A DNA stretch of 64,000 nucleotides from Camelus bactrianus (taxonomy: Eukaryota > Chordata > Mammalia > Artiodactyla > Camelidae). A program made the position numbers and the translations under genes. The stretch spans positions 47,942,501 to 48,006,500 of the forward strand of contig NC_133551.1 of assembly GCF_048773025.1 (NCBI RefSeq). Reading direction: 5' to 3'. Each line of letters begins with the position of its first letter. Position 1 is the stretch's first letter. Below are positions 1 through 10,544 of the stretch, in pieces. Under the pieces are notes generated by a model. The model saw nothing but the letters and a program-made list of their open reading frames with translations. It did no database searches and was not told the origin of the DNA.

Positions 1-119
1 AGCACCTGTCACTGCACTCTTGCCAGAATCACGCGTTATAGTTAAACACATCCTCCAAAGATGTGATAGGTGATAAATGGCCTCCTGGTGCCTTCACATG
101 AATCTTCTGCCTGCCAGAA

Positions 120-640
120 AGGTCAAACATATTTCTATTGCTTACTAGTTATATTTCCTTCTGTGTGATCTGTTCAGTCTCCTGTCCATTATCTGCTGGG
201 GTCCGAATGGTCTTCTTGTTAACTCTGATGATAACCATTTGTCATATTTCCTTAATATATTTTCAAAGTTTGGTGGTAGCCAGTCTTTTTTGTTGTTGTG
301 AATTTATGAGGAGGAGGTAATTAGGTTTCTTCAGTGATTTCCCCTTGCAGGAGGTACTGGGGTTTGAACCCCTGACCTCTTGGGTGCTGAGCATGCATTC
401 TACCACTAGAGCTATACTCTTCCCTCTGTTGTTGCAAATTTAATATAAATTTTCATATATTATCAAGCCTGATTCCTCCTAGCACTTCTGTCCCTTGGAA
501 GTTCTTTCCCCTCCAGGGATTTGATTTCTATTCTACTTCCTTCAAAATTTCCTTTGGTTGTTTTTTCATATTTTACTTTTTAGTCCATTTGGAATTTATT
601 TTGATGTATGCCATGAAGAGAGGGTCAGAAACCTTTCTGA
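120..640 (-). mobile_element. Ancient LINE-1 fragment (L1M/L1ME class), split by a SINE
   Basis: The stretch ending near 640 reads like the antisense of an old L1 ORF2 segment, including the characteristic stretch at 578-611 where 'tccatttggaatttattttg' precedes 'atgtatgcc'. The part before 290 is more decayed but AT-rich and similar in character. A Vic-1 SINE with its own duplication interrupts it at 307-426. Confidence 0.5.
291..442 (-). mobile_element. Vic-1 camelid tRNA-derived SINE with target-site duplication
   Basis: In antisense orientation the block holds the tRNA-like A and B box region: 'gaggtactggggtttgaacc', a segment resembling the anticodon arm around 'gagcatgcattctaccacta', and 'gagctatactcttccc'. 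The flanks tgttgttgtgaattta (291-306) and tgttgttgcaaattta (427-442) form a 16-bp target-site duplication with two differences. The family is known from camelids, so it marks the lineage. It is a SINE body, not a functional tRNA gene. Confidence 0.85.
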
Positions 641-642
641 AA

Positions 643-1009
643 GCTATATTTGGAAAAAGCAATGAACAAAGAGAGGAGTCGGCTTGGGGCCGGCTGTGCG
701 GTGCCTCTAAAAGAGGCAGAGCGCCAGGGACTGTTTAGTTTTCATTTCTTTATCAAGGAGAATGATCTGGGAACCACAGAAGAAGATCAAACATGGCTAA
801 GAGGAAAGAGTTGCCCAGGAGAGGTGAGAGGAGAGCAAAAGGACAGAAGGGTCCGAATAGAAAAGAATGATCTCATGGGGCAATGGGAGAGGAGGTGGCC
901 TACTTGCGAGGAAAGAGCCCTGATGGAGGGTCAGAAGATCAAGGTTGCAATCCTGACTCTGCCACAAGTCCCTGCCTTCCTCTGGGCCTCAGTTTCCACA
1001 TTTATTTAT
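643..1009. other. Intronic sequence with no recognised content
   Basis: A long plus-strand open frame (650-1117) crosses this stretch, but it has no family resemblance and runs into repeat sequence. It is antisense to ST3GAL3. I see no gene or named repeat here. Confidence 0.5.
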
Positions 1010-1170
1010 TCATTTACATATGCTAATTCTGTCTCCAATGCTGCTGGAGGCGATGGGCTTACAGAGATAAACAGGGCAGTTCCTGCCCTCCAGAGGCTTA
1101 TAAGAGTTGACAGATAAGTAAACCCTTAAGTACAACAGAGTGATGAGCATTATGATGGGGACTCAGAGGA
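1010..1170 (+). repeat. Ancient dispersed mammalian repeat fragment
   Basis: The stretch around 'ggcttacagagataaacagg' and 'cagttcctgccctccagagg' followed by a run of aagtaaaccc matches a motif seen many times in mammalian introns next to MIR and L2 copies. Diverged versions occur near 18560-18710, 22545-22650, 33895-34010, 45050-45160 and 59900-59960. I cannot name the family with certainty. Confidence 0.4.
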
Positions 1171-1360
1171 GGAGCATCTAATCCAGCCTCGGGAAGGGAA
1201 GCAGGCAAAACGTGGAGGTGTGAAATGGGATATATACTCTGATATGGCCAGCGTGGAGAGCGACGTTGGGTGCAAGACAGAGTGGCAAGGACAAGGAAGG
1301 GGCGGGAAGGCCCCGGTCCCAGAGTGCTAGGCTGTGAACTTGGGATTTTATCCTGCAGGC

Positions 1361-1541
1361 CAGTGGCTCTCTCACCTGAGCCTGCATCCAGATCACCCGG
1401 CGGGCTCGTTAGACCAGACTGCTGAGCCCACCCCCAGAGGTGCTCATTCAGAGGATCTAAGGTGGGGCCCCCAAATGCATTTCTGACAAGTTTCCAGGTG
1501 ATACTGATGCTACTGTTCGAGAAGGCACTTCAAGAGCTGTT
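1361..1541 (+). mobile_element. MER5-type nonautonomous hAT-Charlie DNA transposon
   Basis: The block begins cagtggctctctcacctg and contains the diagnostic central stretch 'gctgagcccacccccagagg' and 'aagtttccaggtgatactga', then runs to 'gttcgagaaggcacttcaag'. This is the MER5A/B consensus layout. The family predates the split of placental orders. No clear 8-bp duplication remains. Confidence 0.85.
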
Positions 1542-1544
1542 GCA

Positions 1545-2500
1545 TGTGGGCGATGGGGAGGGACCCATTAAGTGGGAGAATGAACCAACCAGATGGACAC
1601 TTGAGGATGAATCTTTTGGATACAGATGTGGGGAATGGGTTGGTGGCAGACCCCACTGGAGGCAAGGAGATAGGAAGCTGCTGAAATAATCCAAGGAAGA
1701 CATTTTTAAAAGGGAGAACCATAGATTTGGAGACTGAATGATTGAATACAGAAGGCAAAGGAGATGGAGGAATCAAGCATGCTTCCCAGGATTTTGGCCA
1801 CGAGTCTGTAAGAATCAAGGTATATCCCGAGAGCTCAGCTCTGTGCCCAGGCCACAGTAAATGCTCGCTGAATATTTACTGACGAGCTGTTCCTTTAAAG
1901 GGAGGCAAGGCTGAGTACACTGGATTTAGAATCAGAAGGCCACTGCCATAGAGGGATAGGTTTGGAAAATAGACTGGAGAGGGTTGAGAATCAGAAGAGG
2001 AAAAACATGGAGATGGACAGGTGATGACTCTTTCCAGGAACCTGAAAAAGAAAGGAAGGGGAGAGAGTGAACACCAGCTGAAGAGGAAGCTTTTATTTTT
2101 GAGGTGAGAGAGACCTGAACAAATGTGTAGATGTAAGAGGGGGCACCAGTAAAGAGGTAACAAAAGAGATAAATAAAAGAAGACAGTTCCTGAGAAGGTG
2201 GGAGGAGACAGCACCTAGAGCAGAAGAGAAAAGTGAACTTGAACACAAGAGGCACCGAAAGGATGGAGGATGGATGTAGGGATGGATGGGGTGCAGTTAA
2301 GTTTATAGGTCAGAGGCAGGGGACACTGAGAGTTTTCAGCTAGTGATGACCTTTATCTTCCCTGCAGAGCTGGACATGAGATTTCTGGTTAGAGTGGGGA
2401 TGGAGATAGAGCAGAACTGAAGATGATGGTGAGAGTAGGTTCTGAGAACAATGATAGGACATGGGAGTGGCAAGCAGTGTCAAGATATTAGTAAGTTAAC
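1545..2500 (-). mobile_element. Ancient LINE-2 (L2) fragments, antisense
   Basis: Purine-rich, decayed sequence ('gcagaccccactggaggcaa', 'agagagtgaacaccagctga', 'aaggtgggaggagacagcac') reads as the reverse complement of L2 ORF2. A small plus-strand L2 3' tail ('cagtaaatgctcgctgaata') is embedded near 1850-1885. Minus-strand pyrimidine-rich open frames here are by-products. The call is by pattern only, since divergence is high. Confidence 0.5.
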
Positions 2501-2699
2501 ACCACTAAGTGTTACCATCTCAGCTGGAGCTCTCTCCTCGTGTGACTCTCTGGTGCTAGACTGGCTGGAAACGGAGAAAGTCAAGGGCAGAGGCAGTTGT
2601 TAAGCGAGAGAGACAGTACTTGAAACCCGGGGCTCTGTGTGATTTTGGTGACTGACTTGGATTTGCTGAATAAATGAATCATGGAGTAAATGAGAGGTG

Positions 2700-2880
2700 T
2701 TAGAGTGTGACGGTTCAAGTGAGACACCTTTGGTCCAAAACGCCACTCTACCACTTACTTCTCACAGTATCGGCCTCACAGGGTTGAGATGGCTGGCTGA
2801 CACAGCCTCATAGATCATGCAGCCCAGGGCCTGGCATGTGGAAGAGCTCAGTAAAAGGTAGCTCTTATCACTCCCGTGGG
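2700..2880 (+). repeat. MIR SINE
   Basis: This is the tail of a MIR element: 'gcctcacagggttgagatgg' followed by 'ggcctggcatgtggaagagc' and tcagtaaaaggtagctctt. The order and spacing match the 3' half of mammalian MIR/MIRb. Confidence 0.65.
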
Positions 2881-2884
2881 CCAC

Positions 2885-2975
2885 GGCAGGTAGGAGCTGA
2901 CTGATGGAGAATTCTAAGCAGGAGGGTGATGTGGTCAGATGTATTTCTTAGGAAGATCCCTGGGGCAGTCAGAGC
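2885..2975 (-). mobile_element. L2 fragment, antisense
   Basis: The run 'gcaggagggtgatgtggtca' followed by gatgtatttcttaggaagatccc is a diverged match to the antisense L2 pattern of a gtgacatggtcag motif and an agaaagatca motif. Confidence 0.5.
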
Positions 2976-2979
2976 TGGG

Positions 2980-3125
2980 TCAGAGTTCACCTCTACCCTT
3001 TACCTACTTCTGTGCTCTTAAACAAATAATACATCTTCTCTGTGCCTCAGCTTCCTAAACCCCACGACGGGGATAGTAACAGTACTTATCAAATCGGGTC
3101 ATTATGAGAACTGAAGGAAGGAACT
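2980..3125 (+). repeat. MIR SINE
   Basis: The MIR core is recognisable in 'tctgtgcctcagcttcctaa' and 'ggggatagtaacagtactta', followed by the usual 'attatgagaactgaagg' tail. Confidence 0.7.
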
Positions 3126-3175
3126 CAAAAAAGGCTGGCGAACTGAAAAGCTTAATAAAAGAGGGCTATGATGAG

Positions 3176-3240
3176 GATGATGGAAGGAGGAGGAGGAAGA
3201 AAAGGAGGAGGAGGAAGAAGACGAGGAGGGGGAAGAGGAG
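3176..3240 (+). repeat. GGA/GAA-rich polypurine low-complexity tract
   Basis: An almost pure purine run of GGA and GAA units gives the Lys/Arg-rich translation of a spurious plus-strand frame. It is low-complexity DNA within the intron, not a coding basic domain. Confidence 0.8.
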
Positions 3241-3242
3241 AG

Positions 3243-3595
3243 ACAATGATTGTGGCAATGACAGTGATTATGAGGCAAGTCACCAAGAGGTCATGAATGA
3301 TGGTGACAAAGAGGAGCAGGATGTGGTGACCTGAGCCCCTATCCCTCGGCATTTCTGTGGGGGGAGGAGCAATGGTTGGGATGGGGGATGGGGAATGAGC
3401 AGGGGGCCTCGCTGGCTCTCACAGGGGATAGAGATAAGGGAGAAAGGGCTGTGTCCACTGGAAATGGCTGAAGAGGACATGGTATCTGGGAGAGCTCATC
3501 TCCAAGGCTCGGAAAGGAGGTTGTGGGGTGAGGACCATGGAGCTGGCTCAGCAGAGGCCTCGTTGAGCAATAGGAGGCCATGGTGCTGGCCAGCC
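3243..3595. other. Intronic sequence with no recognised content
   Basis: Mixed purine-rich sequence follows the GGA tract. Open frames occur on both strands, which is what skewed base composition produces. I see no repeat boundary or splice-compatible conserved segment. Confidence 0.5.
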
Positions 3596-3597
3596 TG

Positions 3598-3712
3598 ACC
3601 ACGCCTTTTGTTTTTGGTTGCAGGGGAGGTAACTAGGTTTATTTTTAGAGCAGGTACTGGGGATGCCACTTGAGCTATGCCCTCCCCCCATCACCATGCT
3701 TTTTGGATGCCC
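3598..3712 (-). mobile_element. Vic-1 SINE, internally deleted
   Basis: The left part reads 'ggggaggtaactaggtttat' and 'agcaggtactggggatg', then jumps to 'ccacttgagctatgccctcc'. The middle that normally holds the anticodon-arm region is missing, so the element is about 50 bp shorter than the copies at 307 and 41069. Similar flanks accacgccttttg (about 3599) and accatgctttttg (about 3694) may be the target-site duplication. Confidence 0.75.
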
Positions 3713-4062
3713 TGCACTGAGTATCCCCAGAGGCAAGGTGGTGTCCACGCTGGGCTCCTCCTGGGCAGAGCCCATCCTAAGGCTCTGCCTCCCTCTCAGG
3801 CCTGGAGCAGAGCATAGGTTTAGGTGCACATGGACACTCAATTCCCATCTCAGCCCTGGTCCCATAAAGCCTTGCACGCGGGCACCTAGTGGCCATCCAC
3901 CCTGTGGATTTCCAGGATGCTAGCCCACCCCTGCGGCCTTGCACCAGGAGGCCCATGTCTCTCCCTTCTCTAGGCCCGGCCTCTGACCCCTGTTTTTAGG
4001 TCACCTCCTAGGTCAGGCCCTACAGTCTAGACAGAAAAGTGCTTCACTCCCTAGTATAACTG
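3713..4062. other. Intronic sequence with no recognised content
   Basis: The sequence is GC-moderate with no repeat that I can name. Frames on both strands are short and unsupported. Confidence 0.45.
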
Positions 4063-4064
4063 GC

Positions 4065-4355
4065 CTCTTCTAACAGCACTACCACCAGTAATAATATTAA
4101 AATAATATATAGTATTAATACTTGCCATAGACAGAAATTATTGTCAAGCACTGTGCCAGGTGCTTCTATATTTCATCCTGTTTAATTTTTAAAACAACTC
4201 TGAAAGATCAGTTTTATAGATGAGATTAAGCCTAAGGGGCCAAGGTGATGTGCCCAAGGCAACCCAGCTAAGAGTGACAGAGTCTAAATGTAAACCCAAG
4301 TCTATCTGACGCCAAGGCCGAAGCTGCTTTTCTCTCTTCAACCTTGTTGCCTCTC
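4065..4355 (+). repeat. MIR SINE, nearly full length
   Basis: The motifs run in MIR order: 'cactgtgccaggtgcttcta', 'tttatagatgagattaagcc', 'gtgatgtgcccaaggcaacc' and 'aaatgtaaacccaagtctat'. This is one of the best preserved MIR copies in the window. Confidence 0.85.
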
Positions 4356-7300
4356 AAATCTGGGGCCCGGTTTCCTATGCATGAATGTGAGTCCTTCCCT
4401 CCTTCCGCAAAGACTGAGCTACAGCTGGAAGGTCAGGCTTGTGTCAAGGCTGTCCAGGGGCACACCTCTCCTGTGTCCTCTTCCCAACCCTCTCCTGGCC
4501 CAGAACCACGCCAAGCCAGCCCAGGCCTCGGGGCCTTGCTGAATTGCCCACCAGTCAGAGGCCGCTCAGCAGTGAGGCCAGCATTCCAGCTTCACAATTG
4601 AGGATGAGAAAGAGGATTACAAAGAGCCGAGGAGGCAGCCTAGAGGACTAGGAAGGCAGCTCCCTGGGGTCTCTGAAACCCTGGGCTACAAGCATTCTGG
4701 GACATGGTTGGGAGGCTGCTGGAGGCAGTGGACACAGCACAGGAAGCTCTGCCTGTCACATGCCCCCTCCTCTCCAGGTCCCAGGGCTCCTTCCTCAGAA
4801 CAATGGACAGGGCATATCCAGCCTTCATCAAACAGCAGGAAGAGGATGCTCGGGTCAGAGCACCTATCATACTGCATTATAACTCCAGCTGGGCACTGTC
4901 TCTCCCACCAGACTGAGTGATTTTGGGTCAGAAACAGTATTTAACTCATCTCTGTATTCCCAGGGAGCAGCACAGTGCCAGCAGAGAACACCCAGCGATG
5001 CCTGGCAAATGAGTGCGTGCGTGGAGGGATGGAACTAGATATGCCTCTGAGAAGAATTTCACAAAAGCTGGAGGCTGCCCCTCCCTCCACGGATCTACAT
5101 CCATATCCCCAGTTCCTCCCTCCCTCCGAACCTCAGCTTCCCCACTCATAGTCCACTGGCGCCCCTCAGACCTATCCAGCACACAAGGCCTGCTGGGAAC
5201 TCGGCCACCTGCTTGGTCTCCTGGGATCTGGGGGATAAAGGGCCCCTTTAAAGGTAACTTGTTTGGAGTTATCTGTGCTACTGCCCAGTGAATCAGGAAA
5301 CCAAACAGCCACAAAAGGTGACGAGGACAGCTCCTATTTGGATGAAGAAAGCATGAAAAGCCCCAGCACACGCTGTTTTGGGGTTGTTCCCTCTTCCTTC
5401 CCTACATCTTTCCCTTTCCCATGCCCCATCAGGACTCCTGGGTACCAGGAAGTTACACATGCAGTGAGTGACTGCTCGCATAGCAAGTGGCAGGCAGCAG
5501 CCATGACTGAGGCCTATTACCTGCTCCGGCCTGCCCAGCCAGGCTGTGGCTCCTGAATACAGAGCTGCCTTCTGCCAGAATTCTGCAGGTGAGGCTCCAC
5601 ACAGGTGCAGTGAGCTCTCCAGTAGCCCAGAGGATGCATGGTTAGAAACATCACTGCAGGAGCAGGGCAAGTCTGTGGCTGGGCACCAGACAGATGGGGG
5701 TCTGGGGAAGCAGCCTCTCCCACATTTACCTCGGTCTCAGATGCAGAGAAGTGAAGGAGAGTGTGGGAGAGGTCCTGTGAAGGCATCAGCCCTAGGCTTG
5801 GGATAGAGGAGGGCACTAAAGGAGAGACTTCCAGGGTAACTTCCAGGGCCCCGGGCGGGCCCACTTCGGGTGCTGGGAGAGGTGAGGCCATGGGCGTCAC
5901 TTGCTTTCCTCCAGAAGCTCACTCTAAAGGCCCAAGTTATTTTTGCCTTTGGAGCCAGGGAAGGCTCATGGAACTTCAGAGGACTCTGTCCGATCTCCTC
6001 TGTCCCCTTTCCACTCACATGCCCCAACCCTGGGAAGGAGTACTCACCAAGGCCCACAGGACTGGTCATGTGCCTGGGCCTGGCCAAGACAGGACACAGA
6101 CATCGGCACAGTGAGGGTGTGACTGAGCACAGCTCACACCTCCTCATCCCAACTGCTCTAGTTAGTCCCTTGGATAGGCCTGTCGCCAAGGCCAGGCCAG
6201 CCGTGAGCTCCTGAGTCTTCCTGGGAAAAATGAGGCCCTGCTGTCTGCTCCCCGAGGGGCCTGTGTACACTGAGTCTTCCGCCTCTAGTTGGCTTCCTTC
6301 CTTTTCTTCTTTCCTTCCTTACTCCCTTGGACTAATTGTAAGAGCCTTGAATTAACTGATCTGGGTGACCTTGGAAGAAACATGTGATAAGACCCATCTG
6401 GCTGGCCCTGCCCCACCCTGTGGCCTAGCCTGTCCTATCCCAGTCTGCCCAGCGGGAAGCAGGATCTGGTGTTTGAGCCAATTCCAGATTATCTGTGGTG
6501 ACTGGGCACTGAGGGGGAAGAAAAGCAAATGGGATCAGGGCCCTGCCCTCTAGGAGCTCCTCTGACAGGTATCCACGGGCAGAGGAGCAGATCCGCCAGG
6601 AGCGGGTGGGCAGATGGGCAGAAGGCAGGGTGAGAAAGCAGCCCCCAGGCTCTCTGGGGTTCACCAAGGCAGACCCACTTTCCTCCCATTTCTCCCTGAA
6701 AAGTGCCTACCTGTGATGCCAATTCTATTCCTTCAAGGCAAAGAGAAGGGCTCTGAGGACATTAGTGTCTCAGGCCATGGGGTTGTGAGGACAGAGGGGC
6801 GCTCCCTCAGCCCCCACACTCTGCCTGGTTTGTGTGGGCAGTGGGTCTGCTTGCAGCTGGGACTGGCTGAAGCCAAACCCTTTCTTCCCCTTTGGGGAGC
6901 CAGGCTGCCGCCTTCAGCCTGGCTCTGAGTGGGCTCCCCTTTCCCCTGTCCCACCTACTTGAATTTCTGGACCTGACTTCTGTCTTCTCTCTTGCTTGCT
7001 ACCTACTTGGCACTGCCTGCACTTGGCCTTGCTTGGGAAAAGGCTGTGGAGTTAAACCAGATTGCGCTGAGACCTCCACAGGCAGGAGAAGCTGTCCCAG
7101 CCCCCCAGCTCTCCTCTAAGCCTCCAGAAAGAACAGCTAGCTTCTTACTTTAGGCGGAGGGCTGTCTGTCATCATTCTCCCCTGGTAAGAGGCTGGGGTA
7201 CTGGAAGATGAATGGCCTGAACTCTGCAGTGCCCCTCCCTCATGGTGGCTGGTGACAGCTGGTTAAGGGGAGAGGAGGAACGGGCCTGGACAAGTTGGCA

Positions 7301-8104
7301 GAGAGCCCCATAGGCCAGAGCTGAGAGACAGAGGACTCAGGAGGGGGACTCAGTGGGTGGTCCACTAAGGAGCAGTCTGACCCTACTCGGCCATGTAAGC
7401 TCTCTAAAGAAACGGGCCCTGACCCTTGTCTGTCGAGAACAATGAGTACAGAATCTGTCCATCCTCAGAGTGGAACCAGACTCAATGGCAGGATGGGGAC
7501 CCAACCACAGGTCACTGGTAAAAGCACAAAGTGGAGAGAGGCCAGGACTTACGAGTCTGGGAACTGGCACCCTCAACTGAGGGGTCTGCTGTCCCTGCGG
7601 AACGGTCCCAGGGTCCAAATAAGGCCTTCTTCCCTTGGCTGGGAAGGAGGGGAGACCCACACGACTGGGGTCAGAGAGACCTCACCGATGGCAAGAGGGA
7701 CTTGGGGGACAAGGACAAAGTGAGGGCAGGGGATTATGAAGATCAGCAGTATGCTAGGCAAGCCAAGTGAGAGCTTTCCTTAGCGGGGAGCAAGGGTCAG
7801 GGAAGGGCCCAGGGAGCTGCTGAGGAGGCACTAGGGGCCTGGCTAGAGAAGGCCGAGGCAGGACCTGCAGCCCAGGGAGCTGGAGGCAGGTAGCAGAGAG
7901 CAGACATATCGGCTCCAGGAGTCTGGGCCAGCGACCCTGGCATCCCCTGGCCTCTCTGCCCCTTTCACCTCTGGGTCCTTAACGCCTCCTTTGGAAAGTT
8001 TCTACTTGTTCTTTGCCCTCTGCCTGGTTCAGGGGAAGGGGCTGACTTGGAAGCTAGGCAAGGCCGGGGCAAGAGGGGCATGAGCCGCCACACAGGGAGC
8101 TCAC
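4356..8104. other. Downstream intron segment with little recognisable repeat
   Basis: About 3.7 kb of GC-moderate sequence has no L1, L2 or SINE body that I can identify. Many medium-length frames exist on both strands, none with a recognisable domain and most overlapping each other antisense. I looked here for the missing 3' exons of ST3GAL3 (NPYFIQEAAF, YYETVRMAAI, FLRKLVKARV) on the minus strand and did not find them. Confidence 0.55.
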
Positions 8105-8291
8105 CACTCTCTCCTTGTAGACGATGTACTTCAACCACTTGAAGTCCTGCCACTTGAAGCCAGCGAGGACAAAGAGAGAATCGCGTTCATACTGCTCAGG
8201 CCGCTGCATGGCGCCCTCCGGGTAGGTGATGCGCAGTGTAGTTTTGCTGCCCACGTCCTTCTCAAAGCCTTTCACGGGTGCTGAGTTCAGT
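8105..8291 (-). CDS. ST3GAL3: ST3GAL3 coding exon, second half of sialylmotif L (187 nt)
   Basis: This is the largest exon in the window. It encodes LNSAPVKGFEKDVGSKTT, then LRITYPEGAMQRPEQYERDS and LFVLAGFKWQDFKWLKYIVY ending in KERV, apparently identical to human residues about 187-248. It completes sialylmotif L (LNSAP...VGSKTT) and continues into the catalytic core. The acceptor is ctctgcag. The donor gtgagctcc lies right after a GTG valine codon, so the exon ends in phase 0. The next expected residues (SASDGFWKS) are not found between here and position 1, so the following exon lies outside the window. Confidence 0.97.
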
Positions 8292-9514
8292 CTGCAGAGA
8301 GCAGGCCCAGTCAGAGCCTGCCCTGCACTCACTGCATGGTCTGCAGGCCTGTGTCTGGGGAGGCACCATGACCCCAGGATACCCCAGGTGCTCAGAATGA
8401 CAAGCCCAGGCCGCCCAATGCCGCCTAGCTTCCTGTCTGGAATCCCTCCGACCCAGGGTTCTTCTCGAGGCTTCAGCAGATCTCCAGCCCAATGGGCCAG
8501 AAGGACAGACAGTCCTTAAAGGGCTCAGGGGCCAGGGTTTGGGCCAGGACACGGATGTGCCTGAGACACTGCTTTGGGGAGCTCACCTGACCACGATGTC
8601 ATAGTCATCAATTCGTGACCCCAGAGACTTGTTGGCAAGGACACCTCCGTTGCCCACGATGATGCAGCGGCGGCAGCTGAGGCTGAGGGGACAGGTAGAG
8701 GCCTCTGGAGGGCTGTCCACCAGGCCTCCTCCCCCCAGCTCCTTTGACCCCTGATCCCATGCCCTCGGCCAAGCACAGGCTGGGACAGAGGAGGAAGACC
8801 AGTGGGCTTTCAGCAGCATTTCTGGGAGGAGGTCAGAACCACACTGCAGAGAGGAGAGCTGAGCCACTCGGGCTCGTAGACACTCCTGTCCTGACGCTTC
8901 TCCAGGGAAACGTGTGGGCGGGGCTTGGGCACTAGCTCTGGGGTGGGAGGAAAGAGACTCTGGAGAGACGATAATCTGGGTTAATGACTCCTCAAGGATT
9001 AGTGGGGTTTAGGCTTTCAAGGGAAAGGGAGAAGCAGGCAGAGCCTGAGGGCTACTCCAGAAAAGCCAGAACAGAGGAATGGGACCAGAGGCTCCAGGAC
9101 TCAAGGCTGCACTTATTTTTAACTAAGAAGCCCCCATGCACTCAGCAGCCACCTGGGACCCTACTCAGTTTGCTTCTCCCACCTCTGACCCTGGGGCTTC
9201 CCCCATTCAGGGTCTGTTGGCTTCAGAGCTGTCAGTACCTCCTGGATTTAAGCCCCTTCAGCTGCCCCACCACCCAGCTTCTCAATCCCAATGATTCCAG
9301 CCCAGTAAGCTCAGTTCTCACCCTCAGATCCTGCTGTCTGAGGGCTGAGAGGTGGCCCCGCGTATCTGCTCACCCATCCCAGTGTGTGTGCTGTGTGTGC
9401 ATGTGTGGCTACGCTGGAGGACCTGCCCGTGTCCAGGGAAGGCCAGCTGGGCCTCAGCACCTCTGCATGTGCCAAGCAGCCGAGGGACGGGAGGCTGGGC
9501 AGCAAGTGGCTCAC
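8292..9514 (-). other. Two short ST3GAL3 introns (8292-8586 and 8683-9514)
   Basis: The 295-bp and 832-bp introns separate the sialylmotif L exons and the small DNLIKAIL exon. I see no clear interspersed repeat in either, in contrast to the rest of the locus. The larger one has only scattered pyrimidine-rich sequence. The clustering of compact introns around the donor-binding motif is the only notable feature. Confidence 0.85.
8587..8682 (-). CDS. ST3GAL3: ST3GAL3 coding exon, first half of sialylmotif L (96 nt)
   Basis: This exon encodes LSCRRCIIVGNGGVLANK then SLGSRIDDYDIVV, followed by two bases of arginine. This is the start of sialylmotif L, the CMP-sialic-acid donor-binding motif shared by all animal sialyltransferases. 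In the family, the cysteine before IIVGNGG normally forms a disulfide with a cysteine in sialylmotif S, which lies outside this window. A sequon Asn-Lys-Ser is visible. Relative to the human sequence I remember (SLRCRRC), the first arginine is serine here. The acceptor is cccctcag and the donor gtgagc. Confidence 0.97.
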
Positions 9515-9578
9515 CTGTCCAAGGCAGGGGTCAGGCGGTACTCTTTGGTGACAGACAAGATGGCTTTGATCAGATTGT
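9515..9578 (-). CDS. ST3GAL3: ST3GAL3 coding exon, DNLIKAILSVTKEYRL segment (64 nt)
   Basis: This small exon encodes (D)NLIKAILSVTKEYRLTPALD and ends with two bases of a serine codon. It matches human ST3GAL3 residues about 133-153. The acceptor is tccacag and the donor is gtgagcc. The two partial codons at its edges join exactly to the neighbouring exons (G|AC and AG|C). It is too short to be found by ORF length alone and was recognised by protein identity and phase. It lies just upstream of sialylmotif L. Confidence 0.96.
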
Positions 9579-10345
9579 CTGTGGACAGAGAAGGGAGGTA
9601 GCTGTTAGAGGGTCACTTAAGTTCCCATGAAATGTTGGCCGATTTAAAGGCACCTGGTTCTGGAGCGAAGTTGGAGGTGGAGGTGGAGGAGCGAGCTCTG
9701 GACACAAGGCTGGGCCACTGGCCCAACTTCCTCCCTGAGAAAGGAGATGGAAGCAGAAGAAGAGGCGGGCACCCACAGCTCTGCTTGGAGCCAGACCCCA
9801 GCACCGGCCTGCAGTTCCTTACTCAGGGCTTCCCTGGCCCTTCCTGGGGGGTGTCAGCTGGCTTTTGGAAGCTCTGCAGTCAGGCTCTCTGGACTCACAT
9901 CCCCAGGCATGGCCTTGCCTGTCAGCCTTTCCTGGAATGAGAGTGCTTATCAGAGGCAGAGACCACGTGCTCACCTCTGTGCCCCCACCGAGCAGATACC
10001 AGGAAGCAAGTGAGGGGACAACCAATGGTGTAGAGTAGTCCCAGCCAGCTCCCCAGGTCAGGCCACTCTGCCGCATTTTCCAGTACCATCTTCCCCTCAC
10101 CTTCTCCCTCTAACACTGTCGGTCTCTAATCCTGTTCTTGCCAGCTGTCTCTACCGCCTTCCCTCTCCAAGCCCTGCAGCCTGGCATCTGCCTACCTGCA
10201 CTCTGCTCAGGCTGCCCTCAGCAAGGGCCCTGTGACCTCTGTGCTCTCAGATCCTGTGACCATATTCAGACCTCATTCTTCTTGGCCTCTCTCTGGCTTT
10301 GGCAGTGAGGGTGGCTCTCCTTTCAGACTCTAGTTTAATGAGGGC
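9579..10345. other. Intronic sequence with no recognised content
   Basis: This is the beginning of the 2.6-kb intron that follows the FSKPAP exon. No clear repeat is seen. Plus-strand frames that read through the small exon at 9515-9578 are antisense to it and not supported. Confidence 0.5.
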
Positions 10346-10349
10346 ATTA

Positions 10350-10540
10350 TAATATTAACAGATCATGATATCAGCTTTGGACTCAAATCCTGGCTATGCT
10401 GCTTATGAGCTCTGTGACCTCAGATAAATCACTTAACTTCTTTGAGCTTTGGTTTCCTCATCTTTCAAATGAAGATGGTAATTTCTACTGTGCAGAGTTG
10501 TTAGGAAGATGAAAAGATAATGTACATAAAGACCTAAAGA
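10350..10540 (+). repeat. MIR SINE
   Basis: The stretch 'ggactcaaatcctggctatg' leads to 'tctgtgacctcagataaatc', 'ttggtttcctcatctttcaa' and 'gcagagttgttaggaagatg'. The order matches MIRb/MIR3 on the plus strand. Confidence 0.85.
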
Positions 10541-10544
10541 CAAG

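Noticed and set aside
345-426. Apparent tRNA gene on the minus strand
   Set aside because: The tRNA-like region belongs to a Vic-1 SINE with a target-site duplication, and it does not fold as an intact tRNA by eye.
650-1117. 155-codon plus-strand frame
   Set aside because: No family resemblance, it ends in ancient repeat sequence, and it lies antisense in an intron.
3104-3334. Lys/Arg-rich frame that resembles a nuclear localisation region
   Set aside because: It is the translation of a GGA/GAA low-complexity tract.
5737-6270. 177-codon minus-strand frame in the downstream intron
   Set aside because: It overlaps equally long frames on the other strand, has no domain, and does not match any ST3GAL3 exon.
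1-8104. Possible remaining 3' exons of ST3GAL3
   Set aside because: I looked on the minus strand for NPYFIQEAAF, GYDMSTPNAP, YYETVRMAAI and FLRKLVKARV and found none. They must lie beyond the window edge.
8984-9601. 205-codon plus-strand frame over the small exon
   Set aside because: It is antisense to a confirmed ST3GAL3 exon and has no recognisable domain or splice logic.
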